Below, piece by piece: positions 54,674 through 63,500 of a stretch of 64,000 nt of DNA. The number at the start of each line of letters is the position of its first letter. Position 1 is the first letter of the stretch. The translations under genes and the position numbers were made by a program. The DNA comes from Ktedonosporobacter rubrisoli (lineage in GTDB: Bacteria > Chloroflexota > Ktedonobacteria > Ktedonobacterales > Ktedonobacteraceae): contig NZ_CP035758.1 in assembly GCF_004208415.1 (NCBI RefSeq), positions 5,828,001 to 5,892,000 of the forward strand. Direction: 5' to 3'. The notes beneath the pieces are model-generated. The model did not search any database and was not told the origin of the DNA. It was given only the letters and a program-made list of their open reading frames with translations.

Positions 54674-57400
54674 CTAATGGACCATATAGTTTTGCCAGAA
54701 GAGATGCATACGTTCCCGCAGTGGCGCATGCTCCTGCTTGCGCAAGTAGGGATCGCTGGCCCACAATCTGGCGGCCAGGTTGCGCGTCAAGTCAATCAGC
54801 ACCGTATCGCTGAGATCGGCCATACGCAGCTCTGGCATACCACTCTGCCGTACGCCAATAAAATCGCCAGGTCCTCGCAAGCGTAGATCCTCCTCAGCCA
54901 GGCGAAAGCCATCATCGGTCTCTTGAAAGACACCAAGACGTTCCTGAGCCTGCTGGCCCGCATCGGCGCTCAAAACATAGCAAAAAGACTGATGTTTGCC
55001 GCGTCCCACGCGACCGCGAAACTGATGCAATTGCGAGAGCCCAAAGCGATCAGCGTCCTCAATCGCAATCACAGTAGCATTGGGAATATCGATGCCCACC
55101 TCAATTACTGAGGTAGCGACGAGAACATCGAGCTCCTGATCGCGAAAGCGGCGCATGGTCAGATCCTTCTCGGCAGCCTTCATAGCCCCATGTAGCAATC
55201 CCACCCGATACTGAGGAAAGACCTCGCGCTGTAAGCGCTCATATTCGCTGGTAGCGGCTTTGGCCTCTAAGGTCTCCGATTCTTCAATCAAGGGACAGAT
55301 AATAAAGGCCTGGCGCCCCTCCTCAATCTGTTGGGCGATGGTTTGGTAGGATTCATTGCGCCGCGGACCACTACGCCAACGCGTGATAATCTTCTGGCGC
55401 CCTGGCGGTAACTGATCGATGATGGAGATATCCAGGTCACCATAGAGAGTGAGGGCCAGCGTTCTGGGGATAGGTGTAGCCGTCATGACCAGCATATGTG
55501 GGTGGTAACCTTTTTGGCGCAGGGCGTCGCGCTGCTCTACGCCAAAGCGGTGCTGTTCATCGATAATGACCAGGCCCAGCTTATAAAAGTTGACATCCTC
55601 CTGAATCAAGGCATGCGTCCCAATCGCCACCGCCGCCTGACCATTTTCCAGGGCCGCCCGCCCCATAGCCCGTTCACGTGCCCGCATACTACCCGTGAGC
55701 AGAACAGTTTGAATGCCAAACGGCTCTAGCATAGCGCTAATGCTGCGCGCATGCTGCTCAGCCAGCAGTTCGGTCGGCGCCATGATCGCTCCCTGATAGC
55801 CGTTGAGAGTTGCCACAAAGAGAGCTGCCGCCGCAACCGCAGTTTTGCCAGCGCCCACGTCTCCCTGTAAGAGACGGCTCATCGGCCGGCTTTTGGCAAG
55901 ATCGGCGCAGATCTCGCAGATAACCCGCTGCTGCGCTTGCGTGAAAGCGAAGGGCAAGGTAGCCTCAAAGGGCTTCTTGCTCGTGCTAACTGACCAGAGA
56001 GTAGGAGCCGGCATCATAGTTTCTGGCTCCGGCTCTGCGGCATGCTCAAGGGCAAATTCGGCAGGCGGCTGCATAAAGATTTTGCTGGCATCGATAGAAA
56101 ACGCATTGCCCTGGGGAGCCTCGTATTGCCAGCGCATGCGCCGCTCCTGCATGCCAAGCTGGATCAAGAATAGCTCATCAAATGCTAGGCGGCGCCGGGC
56201 GGCCAGGCGCATCTTCTCGTTCTCAGGATAATGGATCTGAGCAATGGCTTCGGGCAGCGTGAGCAGTTGGCCGGCTGATCGTATTGAGCCAGGCAGATAT
56301 TCGGGAACGCGTGCGGCATGCTGATCAACCGCCCATTTGGTGATTCGACGCAAGGCCTTGGCGCTCAGCCCTTCCGTCAAGGCATAGACAGGCACCAAAC
56401 GCCCAGTATTGACGAGATCGCCCTGCTCGGGCAGCTCATGACTGCGCACAGAAAATTCAACTTTGTTGCCGAAGCGCTGCTTCATACCCGTGACGACAAG
56501 ATAGGAGCCCTTGGCCGCCAGCAACTGCTTCTGCAGATAGGATTGGTTAAACCAGGAGACGTTGAGCTTGCCGGTCTCATCGGAAATTGTGGCCACAGTG
56601 ATTGTCCGACCACCGCTGGTCCGGCGCGTGCTCACTTCCCAGATCAAGCCCATGGTAGTTACCAGCTCATTGAAGGGCAAGTTAGCAATCTTCTCAAGCT
56701 TGCTATAATCTCGATGCTCGCGCGGGAAATAAAAGAGCAAATCGCGTATCGTGCGGATGCCCAGATGGTGCAAACGAGTTGCCAGGGTAGGGCCAACCCC
56801 CTTGATGGCCGTCACGTCAGCGCTTAGGAGCGTCAGGGTGGTATGACCCGGCGACATGCCAGTCTCCAGAGGGATGGGATTTTCTACTTGCTGCTTCTGG
56901 GCTTTGTTAGCAGACTCGCCTGGAGCAGGTGCAGCGCGCTCCGGGGCCGCCTTGTGCGAGACGGCAGTCGAACGCCTGGCAGGCGCGGCTCGGGTGCTTA
57001 GCGGCGACGTTTTTGCCTCAGCGGCAGGCGCGACGGCTCTTGCCGGCGGCTCACTGCGCAGCGGAGCCTGAGCTCTTTTAGGTTCACTTGCCGGGCGCGT
57101 TGGCTCCCCAACATCCAGTTCGTTAAGAATCGTCAGGGCAGCACGCAGATTGCTGGCTCGTTGCCGGGGATCTTGAGCATGATAGCCTGCAAAGTGCTCG
57201 CTAAAGCGCTGGATAGGCGTCATATCCAGGCCTGCATTCTTACACAGAATACTTGCCTCATTGGTCCAATGCGCAATAAACACTTCCATGCCACCCGGTT
57301 TGATGGCCTGATCTTGATGGTTTGTACGCTGCTCGTGCTGGAGCACCTTGCGGGCTCTCTCCACATACATAGTCAGTGTGCTGCTATTTGTATTTGACAT
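54674..57400 (-). CDS. recG: ATP-dependent DNA helicase RecG
   Basis: This 908-residue helicase rescues stalled forks. A wedge/OB domain follows a 190-residue N-terminal extension; the P-loop is QGDVGAGKTA (about 512-521), the box DEQHRFGVEQR is present, and the C-terminal helicase part ends with LRGPGDFIGVRQSG. The extension has a folded first 100 residues and an Ala/Pro/Arg-rich linker (about 100-175), longer than the usual RecG of about 690 residues. No ribosome site is clear; ATG 57400 or 57370. Confidence 0.93.
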   Translation of the reverse strand: MSNTNSSTLTMYVERARKVLQHEQRTNHQDQAIKPGGMEVFIAHWTNEASILCKNAGLDMTPIQRFSEHFAGYHAQDPRQRASNLRAALTILNELDVGEPTRPASEPKRAQAPLRSEPPARAVAPAAEAKTSPLSTRAAPARRSTAVSHKAAPERAAPAPGESANKAQKQQVENPIPLETGMSPGHTTLTLLSADVTAIKGVGPTLATRLHHLGIRTIRDLLFYFPREHRDYSKLEKIANLPFNELVTTMGLIWEVSTRRTSGGRTITVATISDETGKLNVSWFNQSYLQKQLLAAKGSYLVVTGMKQRFGNKVEFSVRSHELPEQGDLVNTGRLVPVYALTEGLSAKALRRITKWAVDQHAARVPEYLPGSIRSAGQLLTLPEAIAQIHYPENEKMRLAARRRLAFDELFLIQLGMQERRMRWQYEAPQGNAFSIDASKIFMQPPAEFALEHAAEPEPETMMPAPTLWSVSTSKKPFEATLPFAFTQAQQRVICEICADLAKSRPMSRLLQGDVGAGKTAVAAAALFVATLNGYQGAIMAPTELLAEQHARSISAMLEPFGIQTVLLTGSMRARERAMGRAALENGQAAVAIGTHALIQEDVNFYKLGLVIIDEQHRFGVEQRDALRQKGYHPHMLVMTATPIPRTLALTLYGDLDISIIDQLPPGRQKIITRWRSGPRRNESYQTIAQQIEEGRQAFIICPLIEESETLEAKAATSEYERLQREVFPQYRVGLLHGAMKAAEKDLTMRRFRDQELDVLVATSVIEVGIDIPNATVIAIEDADRFGLSQLHQFRGRVGRGKHQSFCYVLSADAGQQAQERLGVFQETDDGFRLAEEDLRLRGPGDFIGVRQSGMPELRMADLSDTVLIDLTRNLAARLWASDPYLRKQEHAPLRERMHLFWQNYMVH

Positions 57401-57495
57401 AAAATTCAAAACTATTATTTGATTATTACGACTTTACTACAAGTATGACCTCTTACTGTTCCCCATAATAGGGGTCAAAGGAAGACGTGTCAAGG

Positions 57496-57909
57496 TTATT
57501 TTTGCGCATAGTTTGGTCCATTGCAATTCATTAAGACGCAATCAATGCATTCTTCGAGATCCTTGCAGCGGCAACGTAAGCCCTGTTCCAGCAAGCCTTT
57601 CATGGTATGAGCCTGTTGGATAAGTTGGTCAACCGCAACGAGTTTACGCTGGGCGAGCAATTGCCAGCGTTCGGCCAGGGGAGTAGTTTCTTCTGTGCTA
57701 TCAAAGATCTTGCGTATCTCGGCGACAGTAAAGCCGGCTTGCTGAGCAACCTGGATGAAGGCCAGGCGCTGCAATATGCTGCTATCATAGCGCCTGCGCC
57801 CACTGACGCGCCTGGCGCATGGCAATAGACTGACACTTTCATAATACCGTATGGCTGAGGGGCGGATACCGGCTCGGCGCGCAACTTCGCTGATGGTCAA
57901 TTCTTCCAT
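57496..57909 (-). CDS. MerR-family regulator with C-terminal Cys cluster
   Basis: This 137-residue protein has the MerR winged helix (LTISEVARRAGIRPSAIRYYES, read in parts), a long dimer helix, and Cys113, 115, 121, 124 and 129 at the C-terminus. The spacing CxCx5Cx2C resembles the SoxR iron-sulfur (CxxCxCx5C) or metal-binding types but matches neither exactly. It should act on the elongated promoter 57926-57956. The ATG at 57909 has AAGGA nine bases upstream. Confidence 0.88.
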   Translation of the reverse strand: MEELTISEVARRAGIRPSAIRYYESVSLLPCARRVSGRRRYDSSILQRLAFIQVAQQAGFTVAEIRKIFDSTEETTPLAERWQLLAQRKLVAVDQLIQQAHTMKGLLEQGLRCRCKDLEECIDCVLMNCNGPNYAQK

Positions 57910-57925
57910 TGGCTCCAATCCTTGC

Positions 57926-57956
57926 TTGACTTAAAGTCCACTTTAAGATCTACACT
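57926..57956 (+). promoter_or_regulatory. MerR-type promoter of trxA
   Basis: -35 TTGACT (57926-57931) and -10 TACACT (57951-57956) are separated by 19 bases, longer than normal. The dyad CTTAAAGT-CC-ACTTTAAG (57930-57947) lies between them. This is the classical layout for MerR-family activation. Confidence 0.85.
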
Positions 57957-58050
57957 TCATTATAGGCTAGCCACACAAGATACCTGCCAGATTCACTGGC
58001 ACATGTTCAACAGTGTACAGAATAGAGCGATTGAGATGCAAGGAGATTAC

Positions 58051-58392
58051 ATGCATAGCAACTTGTTCAATGTAACCGATCAGGATTTCGAGGAAAAGGT
58101 TCTCCAATCCTCGCTTCCTGTGATCGTAGATTTCACAGCGCAGTGGTGCCCACCCTGCCATGCGCTCTCGCCTGTTTTTGCTCGCCTGAGCGAGGAGTAT
58201 ATAGGCAAGTTGCGCTTCGCGAAAATGGATGTCGATGAGCAGCCAGACGTTCCTATCGCCTTGCGCGTTCAGGCCATGCCAACACTTATTCTTTTTAGAG
58301 ACGGCAAAGAGGTTAGTCGCGTGGTAGGACCCCATCCGGCCCGTCTAAAGCAGATCCTCGATCGTGCCTTGAGCGAGCTGGTGGCCTTATAG
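58051..58392 (+). CDS. trxA: Thioredoxin
   Basis: This 113-residue protein has the thioredoxin fold: VIVDFTAQWCPPCHALSP with Cys33 and Cys36 (WCPPC instead of the usual WCGPC), the cis-Pro in AMPTLILF. It reduces disulfides in the cytosol. The ATG at 58051 has AAGGAG five bases upstream. The promoter is under control of the divergent MerR-type regulator. Confidence 0.92.
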   Translation: MHSNLFNVTDQDFEEKVLQSSLPVIVDFTAQWCPPCHALSPVFARLSEEYIGKLRFAKMDVDEQPDVPIALRVQAMPTLILFRDGKEVSRVVGPHPARLKQILDRALSELVAL

Positions 58393-58576
58393 GCAACGAT
58401 TGAGAAATTCGAGCAAGAAGACGATAGGAGCAGCGCTGAACAATCAGCTGTCTATCGCGCTTCCTGCTCAGCAATAGATGAAGAAGTTCCTGTATAACCA
58501 GGACAATAACAAGCAGCACTCCGGCATAGAGCAGGAAATTGAGCGGGCCTGCCCAGGCTGGAGTGCGCGGCCTCAT
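58313..58576 (-). CDS. Possible small membrane protein, antisense to the trxA end
   Basis: An 87-residue frame on the minus strand has one clear membrane segment (LLYAGVLLVIVLVIQELLHLLL, read in parts) and a basic tail. GAGAGG lies ten bases before the ATG at 58576. Its last 27 codons overlap trxA in antisense, which lowers confidence. Confidence 0.3.
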   Translation of the reverse strand: MRPRTPAWAGPLNFLLYAGVLLVIVLVIQELLHLLLSRKRDRQLIVQRCSYRLLARISQSLPIRPPARSRHDRGSALDGPDGVLPRD

Positions 58577-58975
58577 GGGAGAAGAACCTCTCACGCCTTC
58601 TTATATCTTTTTCACTTTAAGAATTTTTCTCTGCTATTCTCATATTTACCGTGTAAAATATACTTTATAAGGGGAAAAGATAGGACCTGTTTTGCCTGAA
58701 ATAGCTTCACGGAAGCTAATCTACTATAACTTTAGATTTGGCAATTGTTCCTTGACATAACATACCCCATAAAAGTAATACCATTCTTGCCGCGAAACCA
58801 CATGGCCCCGGTTTTCGTCCTATAATAGAGGAGGAGAAAAATATATTATAGGTAAGTAAATTAGTGGAAGGCTAGAAAGGCAAGTGTTTCCTATCTTGCA
58901 AATATCTGGCCTGCAGAATGAAACGCTTTATTTCCTATTGATAAGCTATGCTTATATGGCACAGAGGAGAAAAAA
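58577..58975. other. Intergenic region before the secreted protein gene
   Basis: No further gene is seen. AGAGGAG lies just before the secreted protein's ATG. The region is AT-rich and likely holds its promoter. Confidence 0.5.
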
Positions 58976-59572
58976 ATGAGCGATAAGAGGCTAAGGATTG
59001 CCTTGCGCAGTGTTCCAGTGGTATTGGCACTTATCATGTGGGGCACATTGGCAGCACCGGTGAGCGCGCATCAGACTGGAAGTCCCGGTTCGTCAGGTGC
59101 GCCAACAACGACTACCCCTTCGCAAACTACCCCTTCTGGCACGACAGCTACGCAAAGCCCTTGCTCACTCATCGAAAGTATTGTATCCGAAATCCTACAG
59201 ATGTTTGGCGCAACTGCTACCTACTCGGGATGTAAGCTTCCCACAGGCAACATGACAACGAGCAATGGTACGTCTGCATCGAGTAGCATGTCGATGAGTA
59301 CGAGCTCAGATACTGGAGCACCTTCAGCCAACACGCCTAATGGTTCAACCGGTACGCCTAACGGCTCTAACACGAGCACAGCGCCAGCAGGGAATACATC
59401 TACCACGCCGGCTAGTACGCCTTCTGGTGCTACTTCTGGTAATGGGGCTCCTGGAAGCACACAAACCGCGCAGCCAGAACCCCTCTTCCCTTGCACAAGC
59501 ATTATTACAAAGGCCCTGATGGCTATTCTGCAGCCCTTTGGCATTCATGCCGCATTCCATGGCTGCCAATAG
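58976..59572 (+). CDS. Secreted protein with duplicated cysteine motif
   Basis: This 198-residue protein has a Sec signal peptide (cut likely after VSA, residue 31). Two related blocks are joined by a Ser/Thr/Gly/Pro-rich linker (about 88-171): PCSLIESIVSEILQMFG...GC (62-86) and PCTSIITKALMAILQPFG...GC (172-197). Each has two Cys that could form a disulfide. No family is recognised. GAGGAG precedes the ATG. A terminator follows at 59664-59708. Confidence 0.75.
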   Translation: MSDKRLRIALRSVPVVLALIMWGTLAAPVSAHQTGSPGSSGAPTTTTPSQTTPSGTTATQSPCSLIESIVSEILQMFGATATYSGCKLPTGNMTTSNGTSASSSMSMSTSSDTGAPSANTPNGSTGTPNGSNTSTAPAGNTSTTPASTPSGATSGNGAPGSTQTAQPEPLFPCTSIITKALMAILQPFGIHAAFHGCQ

Positions 59573-59663
59573 TGTTCTGTCAAGCTTTACATAATGGCGG
59601 CGCACTCGCCACACAACGTCTGACCAGGCACTGGTTTCAGTTGACTTTAAGCTGGTAGAAAAA

Positions 59664-59708
59664 GGCCAGGACGCGCAATAAGTTTTGCCAGTCCTGGCTT
59701 TATTTATT
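59664..59708 (+). terminator. Terminator of the secreted protein gene
   Basis: GCCAGGAC (59665-59672) pairs with GTCCTGGC (59691-59698), followed by TTTATTTATT. Confidence 0.75.
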
Positions 59709-59842
59709 GCCTTTTCTCAGGCCTATAGATTCTTATTGCCAGGTAATGCTACTCTATATAAGCAGCATTAGTAGCAGAGCTAAGATAGTACAGAGACAAT
59801 ACTGCTCAAGGGATGCCAATCTCAAGACGAGGTGTTGATGGA

Positions 59843-60691
59843 ATGAATGATAGCGAACGCCGCAAAGCGCTTGCCAACTTTTTGCGCACCAGGCGAGAAC
59901 GCCTTTCGCCGCAAGCTGTTGGTCTACCACCAGGTATACGCCGCCGTACGCGCGGATTGCGTCGCGAGGAAGTTGCGCAGCTTGCCAACATCGGTACTTC
60001 CTGGTACACCCTCATGGAGCAGGGGCGCGACGTGCATCCTTCAGAGCAAGTTCTGGAAAGCCTGGCTCAGGCCTTGCGCCTGACGTCGGCCGAACGCCAA
60101 CATCTCTTTTTGCTGGCCCTTCAATACGTCCCGGCCCAGCCTACAGGGCTAGAAGAACAGATCAACCCGATCATGCAGCAGGCCATACTATCCCTGGACC
60201 CGCACCCGGCCTATGTCATGGGGCGACGCTGGGATCTGCTGACCTGGAACAAAGCCGCCGACTACCTCTTTAAGCTCAGTGCCACGCCTCCTCCGTACTC
60301 ACGCAATATGCTCTGGTGGTTCTTCAACAGAAAAGAGCTACGCCAGCACGACGACTGGGAAGAGGTAGCCCGGAGCATTATAGCCCAGTTTCGCGCCGAT
60401 AGCGGGCGCTACCCTGGCGACCCCTGGTTTGCTGAGCTCATTGCCGATCTACAGCGCATAAGTGAAGAATTTCGCCAATGGTGGCCTCAGCACGATGTAA
60501 GCGATACCCTTGACGGCTATAAAGAGATCCGACACTCGCTTCTAGGGAATCTGAATTTCGAGCATTTAAGGCTGCAGGTGCCAGGCAATCCCGATCTTAA
60601 AGTCATGATCTATACGGCTTCTCCCCAAACTGTCGCCAGACTAGCGAGCGCTCTGCACTTGTCAGGAGAAAGTTCACTTGCGCAGCGCTAG
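59843..60691 (+). CDS. XRE-family regulator with MmyB-like ligand domain
   Basis: This 282-residue protein has an N-terminal helix-turn-helix (GLPPGIRRRTRGLRREEVAQLANIG, read in parts; SWYTLMEQGR) and a C-terminal domain (AYVMGRRWDLLTWNKAADYLF, read in parts; HLRLQVPGNPDLKVMIYTAS, read in parts) as in MmyB-like regulators, which may bind a lipid or small molecule. Often next to the SDR gene it controls; here neighbours are a membrane protein and ABC pair. The ATG at 59843 is chosen by family start. Confidence 0.88.
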   Translation: MNDSERRKALANFLRTRRERLSPQAVGLPPGIRRRTRGLRREEVAQLANIGTSWYTLMEQGRDVHPSEQVLESLAQALRLTSAERQHLFLLALQYVPAQPTGLEEQINPIMQQAILSLDPHPAYVMGRRWDLLTWNKAADYLFKLSATPPPYSRNMLWWFFNRKELRQHDDWEEVARSIIAQFRADSGRYPGDPWFAELIADLQRISEEFRQWWPQHDVSDTLDGYKEIRHSLLGNLNFEHLRLQVPGNPDLKVMIYTASPQTVARLASALHLSGESSLAQR

Positions 60692-60729
60692 CCCGCACGA
60701 TCCCGCTCATAAGTGCCGATGGGACGATA

Positions 60730-61335
60730 TCAGCCCTCGCTCTCGGCAACTATCTCAGAAGGCGTCAGGACTACAGGTTCCTGCTTCCTCGTTTTATGCA
60801 GCGCAATACCCAGAGAGACCCAGCTTGCCCCAAAGAGCAGCACCAGGATGCCACTTGAGCTCGCCGTGATCATTCCGCCAATACAGAGAAAGACGAGCAA
60901 GACAAGATAGCTAAGACCGCCAACCACCAGCCAGATCGCACACCAGCCGGGTAAGAAGCGTGTTCGATAAACCTGTATGCCCAGCAAGGTCATACCGATA
61001 ATTTGGGGAAATCTGATGACCGCAAAAGTCCACAGTGCCGCATAATTATGCGGTGGATCATAGCTAAGGAAGAACACAACAACGTCAAAGGGCAGCACAC
61101 GAAACAGAATTCTTTCGATAATATCAAGAATTATTCCCAGCATGATAAGGACGATGCTTATGTGCATCATTCTACTCAGCTGCGTTCTTTGCTGAGTATA
61201 CAGGCCACTTAGCCCGATTAAGACAAGCAAGAGAGGGAAAAAACCCACCCATAAAAAATCCAGGCCCAGCCCCAGGAGCCCACCACCAAGCATTAAGACA
61301 ATAGCGATCCAACCGGATACTCTGCAAGATTGCAT
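60730..61335 (-). CDS. Uncharacterised membrane protein
   Basis: This 201-residue protein has about six membrane segments with short loops. It is not recognised. The ATG at 61335 has AAGGGAG ten bases upstream; a longer frame to 61503 has no such site. It converges on the XRE gene, 38 bases apart. Confidence 0.7.
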   Translation of the reverse strand: MQSCRVSGWIAIVLMLGGGLLGLGLDFLWVGFFPLLLVLIGLSGLYTQQRTQLSRMMHISIVLIMLGIILDIIERILFRVLPFDVVVFFLSYDPPHNYAALWTFAVIRFPQIIGMTLLGIQVYRTRFLPGWCAIWLVVGGLSYLVLLVFLCIGGMITASSSGILVLLFGASWVSLGIALHKTRKQEPVVLTPSEIVAESEG

Positions 61336-61754
61336 GAATTCACATCTCCCTTCCACGTTTACCACATAATCCGATTTGATAGCAGTATATACAAAATTTT
61401 GTTCATGTAAAGAGCATTTGACTAATATATTCTCCCTCAGCGGCACTACAGAGGCGGTTTTGCCAAAGGAGGCGCTAAGAAAGATGTCTGCCGGAAAGAC
61501 CAAATAAGGCTGTTAGAGGCGCAAGCTAGAGGATTTACAACGAAGGCTTTCAAGGCTTTCGAACTAGCTCGGATAGTACGAGGCTATATAAGCACGTTTA
61601 CCTTCCATTCATCCTAGAATACCCCAAAAACCCAGATATTACACATCAGCCATAATACCGATATTTTTCCGCATTTTTTCAGATATACTATCAAAGCCCC
61701 TTCAAATTACTGTAGAGCTTAATGTGTTCTTTCCTACTACCTCAAGGAGTCCGC
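61336..61754. other. Intergenic region between divergent genes
   Basis: No gene is seen. It should hold the promoters of the membrane protein gene and the ABC operon. Confidence 0.5.
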
Positions 61755-63500
61755 ATGAAACCATCGCCTAAACGGTATATGGAACTTTTTGCACACTATC
61801 TCAAGCCTCAATGGCGAAGGACCTTATTAATGACCCTTTCGCTCCTGGGTGGCATTGGCCTGCAATTGCTCAAGCCGCAGATACTGCGTTACTTTATCGA
61901 TACTGCTATCGCGAGAGGTGCAACTATCTATCTTCTCGCTGCTGGCCTGCTCTTCGTCATAGTAGCATTGCTCAATCAAGGCATAACAACCTCTTCGGCT
62001 TATCTCAGTCAGAGCGTGGCCTGGACAGCAACCAATCACCTCCGCCACGATCTTGTGGCTCACTGTCTAAGCCTTGATCTGGCCTTTCACAAAGCCCACA
62101 CGATCGGTGAGCTCATCGAGCGCATCGACGGCGATGTGGATATGCTTTCAAACTTCTTTTCTCAGTTAGTTGTCAATTTGCTCAGCAATGTTGTTCTGAT
62201 GCTAGGCATACTGATCCTTTTCTTCACCATCGACTGGCGAGCTGGCCTGGTTCTGAGCCTGTTTACAGCCGTGGCCTTGCTCATATTGAGCCAGATGCAG
62301 CGCCGTATCATCCCGCTCTTTGTGAAGCTACGGCAAATGAGCGCCGAGTTTTATGGCTTTCTTAGTGAGCGCCTGACCGGGACCGAAGATCTACGCGCCA
62401 ACGGAGCCGTAGGTTATACGATGCAGCGTTTTTATGCACTTCTACGCCAGTGGTGGCAGATTACGCGCAAGGCCGACCTGACAAGCATTGCGATGGGCAA
62501 TACCTCGCTGATCATTTTCGTCTTTGGCTGCGTACTGACAGTCCTATCAGGTACTTACTTATGGAGCAGGGGTCTGGCCACCATCGGCACTATCTATTTG
62601 ATGTTTTCCTACACCAATCTGCTGTCGGGTCCAGTCAACCAGATTCAAAGACAGTTGCAGGATCTACAGCAGGCTCAGGCAAGTCTACAGCGCATCCAGG
62701 AACTTCTCAGCACGACAAGCTCACTGACGGCTGAGGCAGACAGGCAGCTTCCACCGGGAGCGCTCTCGGTGGCGTTTGAACACGTTTCTTTCGGCTATGA
62801 GCCTGAGCTGCCGGTAATTCGCGACATATCGTTAGCTATACAGCCCCAGAAAGTATTGGGCGTGCTGGGGCGCACGGGCAGTGGCAAAACGACTCTCGCG
62901 CGCTTGCTCTTCAGGCTCTACGATGTGCAGGAAGGCCAGATTTGCCTTAGCGCAGTACCGATACAGATGACCCGGCTGCATGAGTTGCGCCGGCGCATTG
63001 GGATGGTTACGCAGGATGTGCAATTATTCCGCGCCAGCGTGCGCGATAATCTCACCTTTTTTAATCATGCCATCCCCGATAGCCGCATTATAGCCGCTCT
63101 GGAAGAGGTCGGGCTGGCCAGCTGGCTACAGACGCTCCCGGATGGCTTAGCAAGCCAGCTTGGGCCGGAGGGCGAAGGGCTCTCAGCAGGTGAAGCGCAG
63201 CTGCTAGCCTTCGCCCGCGTCTTTCTCAGCGAGCCTGACCTGGTTATTCTCGATGAAGCCTCCTCGCGGCTCGATCCTTCTACAGAACGCGCTATTGAAC
63301 GGGCGATAGATAAGTTATTTACAGGGCGCACAGCAATCGTCATTGCTCATCGTCTCTCTACGATCAAGCGCGCCGACGCTATAGCGATTATCGAGGATGG
63401 ACACGTCCTTGAATATGGAAACAGGCTAGAGCTAGCCGGTGATCCTGCCTCGCGCTTCGCACACTTGCTCACGACAGGCTTAGAGGAGGCTCTCGCATGA
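61755..63500 (+). CDS. ABC exporter half (membrane domain + ATPase)
   Basis: This 581-residue protein joins six membrane segments (about 20-300) with an ABC ATPase: Walker A LGRTGSGKTT, Q-loop VTQDVQLF, signature LSAGE in place of LSGGQ, Walker B LVILDEASSRLD with Glu, and H-loop IAHRLS. It is an exporter half of the MsbA/LmrA type. The ATG at 61755 has AAGGAG five bases upstream. It overlaps the next ABC gene by four bases (ATGA), so the two probably form a heterodimer. Confidence 0.92.
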   Translation: MKPSPKRYMELFAHYLKPQWRRTLLMTLSLLGGIGLQLLKPQILRYFIDTAIARGATIYLLAAGLLFVIVALLNQGITTSSAYLSQSVAWTATNHLRHDLVAHCLSLDLAFHKAHTIGELIERIDGDVDMLSNFFSQLVVNLLSNVVLMLGILILFFTIDWRAGLVLSLFTAVALLILSQMQRRIIPLFVKLRQMSAEFYGFLSERLTGTEDLRANGAVGYTMQRFYALLRQWWQITRKADLTSIAMGNTSLIIFVFGCVLTVLSGTYLWSRGLATIGTIYLMFSYTNLLSGPVNQIQRQLQDLQQAQASLQRIQELLSTTSSLTAEADRQLPPGALSVAFEHVSFGYEPELPVIRDISLAIQPQKVLGVLGRTGSGKTTLARLLFRLYDVQEGQICLSAVPIQMTRLHELRRRIGMVTQDVQLFRASVRDNLTFFNHAIPDSRIIAALEEVGLASWLQTLPDGLASQLGPEGEGLSAGEAQLLAFARVFLSEPDLVILDEASSRLDPSTERAIERAIDKLFTGRTAIVIAHRLSTIKRADAIAIIEDGHVLEYGNRLELAGDPASRFAHLLTTGLEEALA

